A stretch of DNA of 64,000 nucleotides from Granulosicoccus sp036478595 (GTDB lineage Bacteria; Pseudomonadota; Gammaproteobacteria; Granulosicoccales; Granulosicoccaceae). Below the pieces are notes generated by a model that was not told where the DNA came from, searched no databases, and saw nothing but the letters and a program-made list of their open reading frames with translations. The stretch spans positions 124,001-188,000 of the forward strand of contig JAZGEF010000069.1 in NCBI GenBank assembly GCA_036478595.1, given 5' to 3'. Positions 54,244 through 63,125 of this stretch are shown in pieces (the stretch's first letter is position 1; each line of letters begins with the position of its first letter). The translations under genes and the position numbers were made by a program.

Positions 54244-55197
54244 CTAATCGCTTGAACCCAACTTCAAGGCATCGGCAGGCAGATGTTCGCTCAAATCAAA
54301 CGTCGGGTACTGCTTTTTAAATAACGCCAGCTCGTCTAAGAATGTCTGATGCTCATCGGCTTTGAACAATCGGCTTAGCTCATCTAACCAGCCCTCGCGG
54401 CTCATCCGAAAACCATCCTCACTGCCGGCTTCGATGGCGAGCCCACTACGTTCGATTGAAAGGCTCTCCGAAACCACAGAATTGGGTGCCGTATGAGTCG
54501 ATACCGCGCTAGGTGTTCTAACAGCGGCCGCCGCACTAGCAAACTCGCTCGGTGCTGTTTTTGCTGCCTGTTTAGCAGAAATTTGTAAAGCACCGGCATT
54601 GCCATCATCGTCCTCTTCAAGAGCACCTGCAGAACCGCCCTTGGTAGCGGTCACAATCACTTCTCTATCAGACTCTGATTCTGCTCTAACGGTTACAGGT
54701 GCTTCAATAGAGGTTGCAGCCGACTTTTTGCTCTTTGCTTCTAACAATCGCGAATTTACATCTGCATCTACGACCATCATTTCTTGTTCCTGCGTTTCAA
54801 ATGCCGCCACGTCAGCCCGCTCTTCAGCAGAAAGGCCGCCAGATTCGCTAGACAACATATCAGAAGAACTCACTGATTCTTCTGGCGCTGCAACCATTGG
54901 TTCAATTGCAGATGATGGCGATGGCGCGTGCCATGTCGCGGGAACATCTGATTGATTAATCAACATGGGCACTAACGCAACAGCCAGTACCATTACTGCA
55001 GCGGTAGCAAAAACGGGTGCATAAAGAGATGTCAATGACGGGCGGCTATTTAGCAAAACCGACTCTTGTTCTAGTTCAGCTCTTGCCATACTACGGATTT
55101 GATCATCCAGGATTGCTGGCACTTCAAGATTTTGTGCATCAAAGAGTTCAGCAATATCATCATCGTATGTCTGACTGGGGTTGTTAGGTTTATTCAT
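54244..55197 (-). CDS. Putative membrane anti-sigma factor
   Basis: About 317 residues from ATG 55197, overlapping the sigma factor stop by 8 bp. A short acidic cytoplasmic N-terminal part (about 65 residues) precedes one membrane helix (FATAAVMVLAVALVPMLI). A long, Ser/Ala/Glu-rich periplasmic region and a C-terminal helical end (SRLFKADEHQTFLDELALFK) follow. I see no zinc-binding HxxxCxxC motif of ZAS anti-sigma factors. The anti-sigma call rests on position and topology. The periplasmic part could sense envelope change. Confidence 0.6.
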   Translation of the reverse strand: MNKPNNPSQTYDDDIAELFDAQNLEVPAILDDQIRSMARAELEQESVLLNSRPSLTSLYAPVFATAAVMVLAVALVPMLINQSDVPATWHAPSPSSAIEPMVAAPEESVSSSDMLSSESGGLSAEERADVAAFETQEQEMMVVDADVNSRLLEAKSKKSAATSIEAPVTVRAESESDREVIVTATKGGSAGALEEDDDGNAGALQISAKQAAKTAPSEFASAAAAVRTPSAVSTHTAPNSVVSESLSIERSGLAIEAGSEDGFRMSREGWLDELSRLFKADEHQTFLDELALFKKQYPTFDLSEHLPADALKLGSSD

Positions 55198-55804
55198 GGC
55201 TATCGGTGTCTCTAAGCGTTTGACGTAGCCGTGCAAAGGCATATCTCAAACGACTTTTAACTGTCTCGGGTTTTTCTGTTTGCAGTTTGGCTATCTCCTT
55301 AATAGAAAAACCAGCCACATGCTTTAACAACACAGTTTCTCGTTGTTCTGGCGTTAACAGTTGCAACGCTTCCATCAACAACTGCTTGGATTGCATTATT
55401 CGGGTAATCTCATCTGGCTCCAATGGTTGATTGGCCGTTGTGCCGGCGCTTGGCGTTGGATCGTCGAAGCCCAGGTTGGTAGTAGCTCGCCGCTTGTTAG
55501 CTCGAAATAAATCGATAATCCTATTGCGCGCAATCGTAAATAACCAAGGTTTAAATGGAGCTGATGAATCATACTGATCACGTTGCTTTATGACCTTCAT
55601 CCACACATCCTGGAATAGCTCTTGGGCATCAGCCTGGCTGCCACAGCTATTGGTGATATATTGCAAAAGGGGTTGGCTGTGCCGGGAGTACAGCTGGTCA
55701 AATGCAGTGGCGTCGCCATTTGCATAAGCCAGCATCAACGCACTCCCGTTATCGTCGTTGGCGATACTATCCACTCTTGTTGTCGTATCCTTCAATGCCT
55801 GCAT
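55190..55804 (-). CDS. ECF sigma-70 family sigma factor
   Basis: 204 residues. Region 2 contains DAQELFQDVWMKVIKQRDQYD and the promoter-melting FKPWLFTIARNRIIDLFRANKR; region 4 contains LLTPEQRETVLLKHVAGFSIKEIA and the recognition helix ETVKSRLRYAFARLRQ. It directs RNA polymerase to a small regulon. The start overlaps the VWA gene by 38 bp, and the stop overlaps the anti-sigma-like gene, so the three are one operon. Confidence 0.94.
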   Translation of the reverse strand: MQALKDTTTRVDSIANDDNGSALMLAYANGDATAFDQLYSRHSQPLLQYITNSCGSQADAQELFQDVWMKVIKQRDQYDSSAPFKPWLFTIARNRIIDLFRANKRRATTNLGFDDPTPSAGTTANQPLEPDEITRIMQSKQLLMEALQLLTPEQRETVLLKHVAGFSIKEIAKLQTEKPETVKSRLRYAFARLRQTLRDTDSHE

Positions 55805-57530
55805 ATAGCGTTTCGGCTAAACGCAGTAGTTGAATAAACTCCGCCCGGTAACCAAATCGATCCTCGCCTTTGGCGCTATTTGCCAGAGCGCGAGTATCGG
55901 CAAACGAGTAGTTGCCAAGGTACTTGCTATTGCGCAACTGCTGACCAAACGCGGCCACAGCTGCAGAGAAGTGAAATTGCTCACTATGCTCGGATGTTTG
56001 CGTATCCCTAGTGATAATCTGGCTGATCAATTGGCTGATAGCTGAACCTGGTTGCTTGTAGCGTAGGCGTAATTCAGCAATTTCGCCATTCACCTCGGTG
56101 CCTACTTCGGTATTGACACCGACTTTTTCATCCTTACCGTAGCGTAGTGGCGTATTTAATTCACCGCCATCGCCTTTTAGCGCGACTTCATACAAGGCCG
56201 TCACGGAATGTCCAGCACCAATTTCGCCAGCGTCAATTTTATCGTTGTTGAAATCCTCGTTGGCAAGCTTTCTATTAACATAGCCAATCAAACGATACTC
56301 ACTGACCACTGCCGGGTTAAATTCTACCTGGATCTTCACGTCTTTAGCGATGGTCATAAGGGTTGAGCCCAGTTCATCCACTAATACCTTCTGCGCTTCA
56401 CTCAGCGTGTCGATATAAGCATAGGCACCATTTCCGACATCAGCCAATTGTTCCATTAAATGATCATTGTAATTACCAGAACCAAAACCAAGCGTTGTTA
56501 AGGCGATGCCGGCCTCACGCTTGTGCTCTATCAATGCTTTTAGCTTGTCGATATCCGAGATGCCAACATTGAAATCACCATCTGTTGCTAAAAGTACTCG
56601 GTTAATGCCCTCTTTCTTAAAGTTTTTAGCCGCCAATTGATAAGCGAGCTCTATACCAGCACTACCATGAGTCGACCCACCTGCCGCAAGAGAATCAAGC
56701 GCTGCATTGATTGCGCGTGTGTCGTTACCAGGCGTGGGCTCAAGTACCACACCTGAGGCACCTGCATATACCACCATACTGACGCTATCTTCGGCTGATA
56801 AGCCATTTGCCATCATTTTTATCGATGATTTAAGCAAGCCCAATTTATTTGGGCTCGCCATAGAACCTGACACATCCACTAGAAATACCAAGTTGGCTGC
56901 GGGTCTCTCTTCTTTTTCCAGTGCATACCCTTGTATGCCGATATGAAGCAAGCGTGTTTTTTCATTCCAGGGCGTGACACCGAGTTCACTCATCACCGAA
57001 AAAGGTTGCTCTGTTGATTCAGGACCGGCATAGTGGTAGTCAAAGTAGTTTAATAGCTCTTCAATACGTACAGCATCTACTGGCGGTAAACTACCTGATT
57101 GCAAAAAACGCCTGACGTTAGAGTAGGCAGCTGTGTCTACATCAATACTAAAAGTTGATACGGGTTGAGAAGATGCCAACACTAATTTATTGTTGACTAG
57201 CTGCTGGTATTTTTCTTGTTGTTCAATCAACGCGAGTTCATTCGGCATCTGCTCAATTGGCATTGGCGGAACCTGCAATGACTGCAACATACTTTGATCG
57301 TGGCTTGGCGCCATTGAATATAACTCGGAATTAGACCTGGCCCATTTATTTGCTGACGTATGTTGCCCCATCGACATATCCTCAGATTCTGCAATTTCCT
57401 CACGTAATTCCGGAACAGTGGCCGGTGATGTTTTGGGTGTGTGCGCCGCGCTGTCGATCTCAGACACACAGGCTGTCAGCGTTACAACCGCAGAGCAAGC
57501 GAGCAGTACCAAGCTTGATTTATTATTCAT
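55767..57530 (-). CDS. VWA-domain lipoprotein (YfbK-like)
   Basis: 587 residues. Signal peptide with lipobox LTAC (about Cys21), then an N-terminal YfbK-type domain (FSIDVDTAAYSNVRRFLQSG and IEELLNYFDYHY). A von Willebrand A domain with MIDAS motif DVSGSMASP follows near residue 220, and a C-terminal DUF3520-type segment. VWA lipoproteins of this type are paired with ECF sigma factors in many proteobacteria. It may act as an envelope sensor or scaffold; the sequence does not show what binds. First gene of the three-gene operon. Confidence 0.88.
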   Translation of the reverse strand: MNNKSSLVLLACSAVVTLTACVSEIDSAAHTPKTSPATVPELREEIAESEDMSMGQHTSANKWARSNSELYSMAPSHDQSMLQSLQVPPMPIEQMPNELALIEQQEKYQQLVNNKLVLASSQPVSTFSIDVDTAAYSNVRRFLQSGSLPPVDAVRIEELLNYFDYHYAGPESTEQPFSVMSELGVTPWNEKTRLLHIGIQGYALEKEERPAANLVFLVDVSGSMASPNKLGLLKSSIKMMANGLSAEDSVSMVVYAGASGVVLEPTPGNDTRAINAALDSLAAGGSTHGSAGIELAYQLAAKNFKKEGINRVLLATDGDFNVGISDIDKLKALIEHKREAGIALTTLGFGSGNYNDHLMEQLADVGNGAYAYIDTLSEAQKVLVDELGSTLMTIAKDVKIQVEFNPAVVSEYRLIGYVNRKLANEDFNNDKIDAGEIGAGHSVTALYEVALKGDGGELNTPLRYGKDEKVGVNTEVGTEVNGEIAELRLRYKQPGSAISQLISQIITRDTQTSEHSEQFHFSAAVAAFGQQLRNSKYLGNYSFADTRALANSAKGEDRFGYRAEFIQLLRLAETLYAGIEGYDNKSG

Positions 57531-57817
57531 TATTATTCCAAATTTAATTAACGTACCTCTATAACGTTGCCAATCAAAAAACGGGGTTAACGCTTATTAT
57601 CAATTTGTTCAAATTGATAATTACGACGAAGCCGCCACGATACGGAACAGATTACAAATCCCCTTGCAAACCGTTGAGAGTAGTAATCCGCATCAGGATA
57701 AACATTGTAAAATCGTTGTAAAAAAACAACACAAAATTGTCATAATTTGTTTCGTTCAACGGGAACTCGAGATACTTGGTTTATGCTGAAAGCTCGTTAA
57801 AACACAGGTATTACTTT
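57531..57817. promoter_or_regulatory. Divergent promoter region with an inverted repeat
   Basis: About 290 bp between the VWA gene and the small exported protein gene. ATCAATTTG-TT-CAAATTGAT (57599-57618) is an inverted repeat with 9-bp arms, a likely operator or promoter element about 70 bp upstream of the VWA start. I found no small gene. Confidence 0.4.
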
Positions 57818-58303
57818 ATGTCCATGAACAAACAACGTCGCCATATGATCAAAGCTACCGCTGCAATTGCGGCATCTTCGGTCATGCTACTCGCGGCGCC
57901 GTCTATGGTCGCCGCGGCGTGCTCAAGCTCTGAACACGCTGCGCTCAACAATTCAAACCTGCCAGGTGGCTTACGCGTCGAACTGACTCGTAAAGGCAGA
58001 CAGGCCTATGTCACTGTTACCAACACACTAACTACACCGGTCACGCTAACTCACGTTTATCCAGGCATCGTATCTGATCAGAGTGGCAGCTTCGATCTCA
58101 ACAGCTTGTTAGTGACGGGCCCCAAAACAGTGATTCCGGGTAAGCCGTGGATCAGCAAAATCGGCAAAGCACACATTGCCAGCCTGAGTGCTCCCACATC
58201 CCCAAAAATCACCCAAGGTGTAAAGATAACAGTGGCCACTCACAACGCCACAGCAGACGGCTACAAGCTAGTCGAAACTACACGGACATTACTGGTAAGC
58301 TAA
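57818..58303 (+). CDS. Secreted protein with possible Tat signal, SoxY-like features
   Basis: About 161 residues from ATG 57818. The N-terminus NKQRRHMIKATAAIAASSVMLL has paired Arg before a hydrophobic stretch, like a Tat signal but with His after RR. The mature part is beta-rich, with residues such as VELTRKGRQAYVTVTNTLTTPVTLTHVYPG. This recalls immunoglobulin-like SoxY/SoxZ-type sulfur-carrier folds, but no GGCGG-type carrier Cys is present and no sox thiosulfate genes are nearby. Function unknown. A UUCG hairpin follows. Confidence 0.55.
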   Translation: MSMNKQRRHMIKATAAIAASSVMLLAAPSMVAAACSSSEHAALNNSNLPGGLRVELTRKGRQAYVTVTNTLTTPVTLTHVYPGIVSDQSGSFDLNSLLVTGPKTVIPGKPWISKIGKAHIASLSAPTSPKITQGVKITVATHNATADGYKLVETTRTLLVS

Positions 58304-58323
58304 AATTGTAGATTGTTGGCTTA

Positions 58324-58345
58324 GGAGAGGGCTTCGGCCCTCGCC
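58324..58345 (+). terminator. UUCG-capped hairpin
   Basis: GAGGGC-TTCG-GCCCTC (58327-58342) is a six-bp stem with the very stable UUCG loop, extended by two more G-C pairs across one mismatch. It lies 20 bp after the preceding stop codon. No T-run follows, so it is a likely but not certain terminator. Confidence 0.5.
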
Positions 58346-58441
58346 TTCGTGTCCCAGCGTATATTCCCTGGCTTACATTCCCTCGCGTACAGCTAGCAAA
58401 GCGTGTATTGTTTTAAACACCGCTAGCCCTATACTACGGTA

Positions 58442-58768
58442 ATGATAAGAGACGCAAAATTTCGCATTGGACAAATAGTCAAACACCGCATATTCGAATT
58501 TCGCGGTGTGATATACGATGTTGATCCTGAATTCAACAATACTGAACAATGGTATGAATCCATACCAGAACACGCCCGACCTGCTAAAGACCAACCGTTT
58601 TATCACTTATTTGCCGAAAACGAAAAAACGGTGTACGAAGCCTACGTGTCCGAACAAAATTTATTAGCGGATAATTCGGACGAGCCGCTTAGGCATCCAG
58701 AAGTGAAGATACAGTTTGAACCAGATAACCAGGGCGGTTTCCGGCATAGGCAATCATTACACCACTAG
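58442..58768 (+). CDS. hspQ: Heat shock protein HspQ
   Basis: 108 residues matching HspQ (YccV), the heat-induced protein that binds hemimethylated oriC DNA and acts as a specificity factor for Lon. Diagnostic stretches are FRIGQIVKHRIFEFRGVIYDVDP, QPFYHLF and YVSEQNLL. The last ~20 residues are variable, as usual. Single gene, convergent with the OmpA-like gene. Confidence 0.95.
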   Translation: MIRDAKFRIGQIVKHRIFEFRGVIYDVDPEFNNTEQWYESIPEHARPAKDQPFYHLFAENEKTVYEAYVSEQNLLADNSDEPLRHPEVKIQFEPDNQGGFRHRQSLHH

Positions 58769-58820
58769 CAGTTTCACTAGTGATGTATCCGTGGGCACGG
58801 CAATTTAACCTGAGCCAGAA

Positions 58821-59876
58821 TTACTTGCGCTTATGAGTTACTACGACACCACGGCGAGGCATCATTTCATCAAAGTGTACATTGGCCCAGCAGGCTTCGT
58901 GCAGCACCAATTCAGCCTGAATGCCAGCCAGAATGAATTCATCTTTTACCCGATTAGCTCTGCCGTTTGCCAATTTTTGGTTGCCATTATCAAGCGCAGT
59001 TTTACCATGCGAGCAACCAATAATAGAAACTACATCGGACTCTGCCCGAAAATTAGCCGCTATCTCAGTTGCCATTTGCTTGTTACCTGAACCCATCACC
59101 AACGAATCATTTGGGAAAACCATAATTTCGCGACGCACAGTGTTGAATTGTTCAAGCAGCTCTTCGAAGTTAGATTTACGGGTTTTGTACATATTGGCTT
59201 TTGTTGCAGGCTTAAGATCTGATTTCAACGCGACATTAACAATGGGTTCTTGAGTGGTAATGGGCCCTTGTTCAACCACGGGTTCTTGCACCAAGGACTC
59301 TTTAACAATTTCTTTTTGAGGCGGTACCGGTGTGGCCAACGCCAATTGTGTATCATTAGTTTGTAGCGAGCGTGGCTGCTGATTGGCAAATATGGAATCG
59401 TTTAACTCGATGTTTTCGACGCTAGCGCCCAACACAAATATCGACGATGCCGGTTGCACCATTTTCTGAGCTTCATTGACGGCATAACGACGTTTTACTT
59501 TCACCAAACCAGCAGTGACAATCACCGTGTAGCTGGTTTCGCCAAGATCTTGCTCGATGTCATAGCTTAAGCGCGGCTCTTGCTCGGCTTGAGCTAGCCG
59601 TAATCGATATCCAGCATCCTGAAGTGCAATTACCATTCTCTCGCTAAATTGATTTTCTGGTCGACTGGCATACAGAACAGTTCGCGCAGGCGAGATTACA
59701 TCGATCTGACTCATTACACCCACTAAATCCTTAGCCACTAATCCTGCCACACTTTGATCACTGGAAATCAGGGATCCTGCGTTCACCGACGCTGGTTGCG
59801 TGACTGATTTTTTAGCTAAAGCACCACACGCACTCAGCGCAAGCACCAAAACGGCATACATACTGATTCGGATCAC
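58821..59876 (-). CDS. OmpA-like domain lipoprotein
   Basis: About 351 residues from a GTG at 59876, with GAGGAAG 5 bases upstream. It encodes a short signal peptide and lipobox LSAC (about Cys17); a longer frame from 60023 is not supported. The N-terminal ~150 residues form a beta-rich domain of unknown family. A Pro/Gln-rich linker leads to a C-terminal OmpA-like peptidoglycan-binding domain: MVFPNDSLVMGSGN, SIIGCSHGKTALDNGNQKLANGRANRVKDEF in two parts with the usual LANGRA-type helix, and a final VVVTHKRK. It should tie the outer membrane to the cell wall. Divergent from the DUF2628-like gene. Confidence 0.72.
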   Translation of the reverse strand: MIRISMYAVLVLALSACGALAKKSVTQPASVNAGSLISSDQSVAGLVAKDLVGVMSQIDVISPARTVLYASRPENQFSERMVIALQDAGYRLRLAQAEQEPRLSYDIEQDLGETSYTVIVTAGLVKVKRRYAVNEAQKMVQPASSIFVLGASVENIELNDSIFANQQPRSLQTNDTQLALATPVPPQKEIVKESLVQEPVVEQGPITTQEPIVNVALKSDLKPATKANMYKTRKSNFEELLEQFNTVRREIMVFPNDSLVMGSGNKQMATEIAANFRAESDVVSIIGCSHGKTALDNGNQKLANGRANRVKDEFILAGIQAELVLHEACWANVHFDEMMPRRGVVVTHKRK

Positions 59877-60115
59877 ATCAACTTCCTCTCTATAACTCTT
59901 GACAAGCCTAATCGATGCGGCCCCCCTCCCGCCATCACGGTTTTCAGCATTTGCTGAGTAGGTCGCATCAAATGCATGGGAATGTGCCATGACGCAATAT
60001 TGACGCGAATAAACCCACTTCACAACGACAATAATTGCGCAATTTTGGCGATTTACTTGTACACGGGAATCATCACAGCCTAAAATCCCTCATCGACAAA
60101 TTACTAGTCAATGCC

Positions 60116-61435
60116 ATGATCGACGAAACACTCTACAAGCTCGCCACCGATGAACTCAATAGTGATCAGCGCAAACCTGATATATGGGCCCGCGCTTGTG
60201 CTCTAGCAAGCAATGACCATGATGAAGCCAGATATCTGTATGCCAATCTGCGCGTTGAGCAAATGTTGGCAGTGCAAGCCAAAAGAAACATGGACCTAGC
60301 GCGCAGTGGCGGCGTGCCCTCGGATGACATTACACCAGAGCGGCATGATGAGACTCAATTGGATAAAACTGCGCCGATCGAATCCACACGCAGCGGCCAA
60401 ACATCCGATTTAAATCTACTAGCCGAAGGTTTGGAATTGGAGGGCGAGTCACTGCATTCCAGTGTCAGTGGTAACCAAGACGGCCTAGAACTATCTTTGG
60501 ACGATTTCGACCTTGACCCTGAGGAAGTCGCCAACATGAATGCCGCTGAGCCTGGTACTACCTCATCTATCCATGGAAATGTGACCAAGGCCAACACACC
60601 GCCCGGTCAGAAAAATGCTATCTCCATTGAAGATGATCCGTTGGCCTATTGGGCACAGCAACATCAAGCGCAGCGGCAGATTAGCGGAGATAATGATAAG
60701 CAGCGACCGCCTGACAATGACACCGAGCGTAACAAAGAACTTGAACGGCAGGCGGATGAGCTTCCCGGACAACAATCAAAAATCGTTTCTGTCGAATCAA
60801 GCGCGGCAGTGTTCCAGCCAAAACCAAAGGATACAGCCAGGATCAAACCCGGTCACAGCATGCCTGACCCTATAGAGCCCGTTGAGCCACAGACTGAAAC
60901 GCAAGTTGAGCAAGCGCTTGAGCCCCAACGTGAATCAGCACCAGCTGAATCCCCAGTGCATTTTGACTACGCTGATGACGATAACAGTAGTGCCGATGAC
61001 ATCATTAATGCACCTACCCTCCGCCCTGGCAGCGGCAAACGTTATTATGTGTACAGTCGGCACGGCAAAACTCACGCAGTAAAGGACGGGGTTTCCTGGC
61101 CCGCTATGCTGCTGACCTTACCCTGGCTTCTGGCAAAAGGCATGCTCGGCACTGGGATCGTATATGTCATGCTTTGGCTAATCGTAGTAGCAGGATTACT
61201 CACGTCGGGGTTTGCCTGGATGGATGCAGCGCCAAATACCAACAACGTGATCAAGGTATGGACCCTGTTATTTGCACTTTTGGCTGTAATCGGATTGTTT
61301 TATTTACCATTCAGACACGGAAATAAATGGTTCCAGAAAAAATTGATAGACCGCGGTTACGAGCTTGATGCATTAGTTCACGCAAAAAATCGCAAAGAAG
61401 CGATTAATGCATCATTCGACTCTGCTGCATTTTGA
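60116..61435 (+). CDS. DUF2628-like membrane protein with long disordered region
   Basis: About 439 residues from ATG 60116 (MIDETLYKLATDEL, the normal beginning of its family); the frame extends upstream to a TTG. Residues 1-60 form a helical domain. Residues about 70-310 are acidic, Gln/Glu/Pro-rich and probably disordered. The C-terminal ~140 residues start YYVYSRHGKTHAVKDGVSW and hold three or so membrane helices, the pattern of DUF2628 proteins. Function is unknown; the topology suggests a cytoplasmic scaffold tethered to the inner membrane. Confidence 0.68.
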   Translation: MIDETLYKLATDELNSDQRKPDIWARACALASNDHDEARYLYANLRVEQMLAVQAKRNMDLARSGGVPSDDITPERHDETQLDKTAPIESTRSGQTSDLNLLAEGLELEGESLHSSVSGNQDGLELSLDDFDLDPEEVANMNAAEPGTTSSIHGNVTKANTPPGQKNAISIEDDPLAYWAQQHQAQRQISGDNDKQRPPDNDTERNKELERQADELPGQQSKIVSVESSAAVFQPKPKDTARIKPGHSMPDPIEPVEPQTETQVEQALEPQRESAPAESPVHFDYADDDNSSADDIINAPTLRPGSGKRYYVYSRHGKTHAVKDGVSWPAMLLTLPWLLAKGMLGTGIVYVMLWLIVVAGLLTSGFAWMDAAPNTNNVIKVWTLLFALLAVIGLFYLPFRHGNKWFQKKLIDRGYELDALVHAKNRKEAINASFDSAAF

Positions 61436-61639
61436 CCGGAACTAATACGCCTTTTTAGACCAGTTTTGCAACTACCACGCACTTTACTAACTGCAATCTA
61501 GCCTGGCTACACATAAAGCAATCTGCGCAATACAGCTTGCTGAAGATTATCCGTTAGATGATCAAGCCATCAACAAGAGTGGTTGCTGTGAGTTAAGGAA
61601 TGAATCACTGCATCACCGACGGCCCCAGCCACGGTACTT

Positions 61640-61669
61640 AAGATTCCGGGATTAAAAACCCGGCATCTT
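61640..61669 (-). terminator. Putative terminator after malonyl-CoA decarboxylase
   Basis: AAGATTCCGGG (61640-61650) and CCCGGCATCTT (61659-61669) pair over 11 positions with a single mismatch around an A-rich loop. It lies one base beyond the malonyl-CoA decarboxylase stop. A T-run is not clear. Confidence 0.5.
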
Positions 61670-61670
61670 C

Positions 61671-63032
61671 TTATCGAACGACTTTGGTCCCACCTAGGCT
61701 CTCCAATATACCGTTTGACGCAATAACTTGCCGGTAGCGCGCATAGGCCTCGTGGTTGGCTTCCACTTTGTCCAGGTTATAGAGATAACTCACCATAACG
61801 CCAGCTGACTGCTTACGCCCACGCTCATATTTATCGGCGTCTGGCAATATCTGGTCAAGGCTTGCGCCATTACCCAAATGAAACCGCGCAACCGAATCCA
61901 GAGGCTGCGTATCGTCACTTTTTGCGTTAACCAAGTAATGTGCGGCTAATTTGGATAGCTGCGATGCCTCATTCGCACCAAGAGTGTCGACTGACTCAAC
62001 GTTCGATTGCACCTTTGCAAGTGAAACTGCGTCTTTAAGCTCTTTGCTCAATTTATCGCTATGCGTATTCACCCATGGCATTAATCCTGGCACTGGCGAT
62101 AGTGTGCGGAAGGTGTTTAAGTTAGGTAGTAGCGTGCTTAGCTCAGTGGCCACTTGCTTAATTAAAAAGTTGCCAAACGATACACCGGCAAGCCCACGCT
62201 GGCAGTTGGATATGGAATAGAACACGGCCGTACTGGCATCATCTGCACTAAGCAACGTACGCTCTTCACTCAGAATTGAGCGAATGTCTTGTGGGTTGGT
62301 CTGGGTTAATGCAACCTCAACAAAGATCAACGGCTCATCGGGCATCGCTGGATGAAAAAAAGCGAAGCATTTGCGATCACTGGGTAGTAAACGGCTACGC
62401 AGAGCCTGCCAGCTGTTAATGGCATGTACAGCTTCATAGGCAATGATCTTTTCCAGTACGTTTGCTGGAGTCTGCCAGTTAATCTCCTGCAAAATCAGAA
62501 ACCCACGATTAAACCATGCAGCAAAAAGACGTTGAAAATCGACATCTATTCGACTGAGTTCTGGGTCGTCTTGAATATGATCGAGCAAACAGGCACGCAT
62601 TTGTACTAAATCACCGGTAGCGCCTGGCACATGATTTAAGCGCCTTAGTAGCTCCATACGCCTTGGCTCAACGCTATTGCGTAGTATCGCAAGATTCGCG
62701 GCGTCAGGCGTTTCTGAGTAGTGCTGAGCGGCTCGCAGTGCATTATCCGCAGTGATATCGAAACGCTCTTGTAGCAACTTGAAAAAAGCCAACTGCCCTG
62801 CTGCGTTCTCAGCGGAGAATCGCTGCAATATAGTCGCTGCGATGCGCATACCTGATACTTCGCCGCGTTCTGACAACAGGGCGTCACATAGCTCGGTAAT
62901 TGATCGGGTGTCTTCTCCAATTGAAGGCGTAACCGGACGCGCGAACAACGACGACAGTACATTCTGCAGCAAGCCAATCCGGCTCACGGCTTTCTCTCTT
63001 CCTTGATTTATTGTCGATAGCAACTGCGTCAT
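61671..63032 (-). CDS. Malonyl-CoA decarboxylase
   Basis: About 453 residues from ATG 63032 (a GTG at 63053 is an alternative). It matches malonyl-CoA decarboxylase: an N-terminal helical oligomerisation domain and a C-terminal GNAT-like catalytic domain. Recognisable stretches are LLQERFDITADNALRAA, FHPAMPDEPLIFVEVALT, VFYSISNCQRGLAGVSFGNFL and DSVARFHLGNGA, with the catalytic Ser/His pair expected in the last two. It decarboxylates malonyl-CoA to acetyl-CoA, removing a toxic intermediate or supporting malonate use. Divergent from the aminotransferase gene. Confidence 0.94.
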   Translation of the reverse strand: MTQLLSTINQGREKAVSRIGLLQNVLSSLFARPVTPSIGEDTRSITELCDALLSERGEVSGMRIAATILQRFSAENAAGQLAFFKLLQERFDITADNALRAAQHYSETPDAANLAILRNSVEPRRMELLRRLNHVPGATGDLVQMRACLLDHIQDDPELSRIDVDFQRLFAAWFNRGFLILQEINWQTPANVLEKIIAYEAVHAINSWQALRSRLLPSDRKCFAFFHPAMPDEPLIFVEVALTQTNPQDIRSILSEERTLLSADDASTAVFYSISNCQRGLAGVSFGNFLIKQVATELSTLLPNLNTFRTLSPVPGLMPWVNTHSDKLSKELKDAVSLAKVQSNVESVDTLGANEASQLSKLAAHYLVNAKSDDTQPLDSVARFHLGNGASLDQILPDADKYERGRKQSAGVMVSYLYNLDKVEANHEAYARYRQVIASNGILESLGGTKVVR

Positions 63033-63125
63033 CTTCTGCACGTCTCGGTGCACAGGCTAGCCCGTGCGTGTTAACTTAGGGTTTCGCGTAACTATTGCCC
63101 GATTAACCGGAGGCTAACCAAGCAC

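Noticed and set aside
57818..58303. SoxYZ thiosulfate carrier assignment
   Set aside because: The beta-rich pattern is suggestive, but the C-terminal GGCGG carrier motif is absent and no Sox thiosulfate genes are nearby; the neighbouring sox genes at 22-27 kb are sarcosine oxidase.
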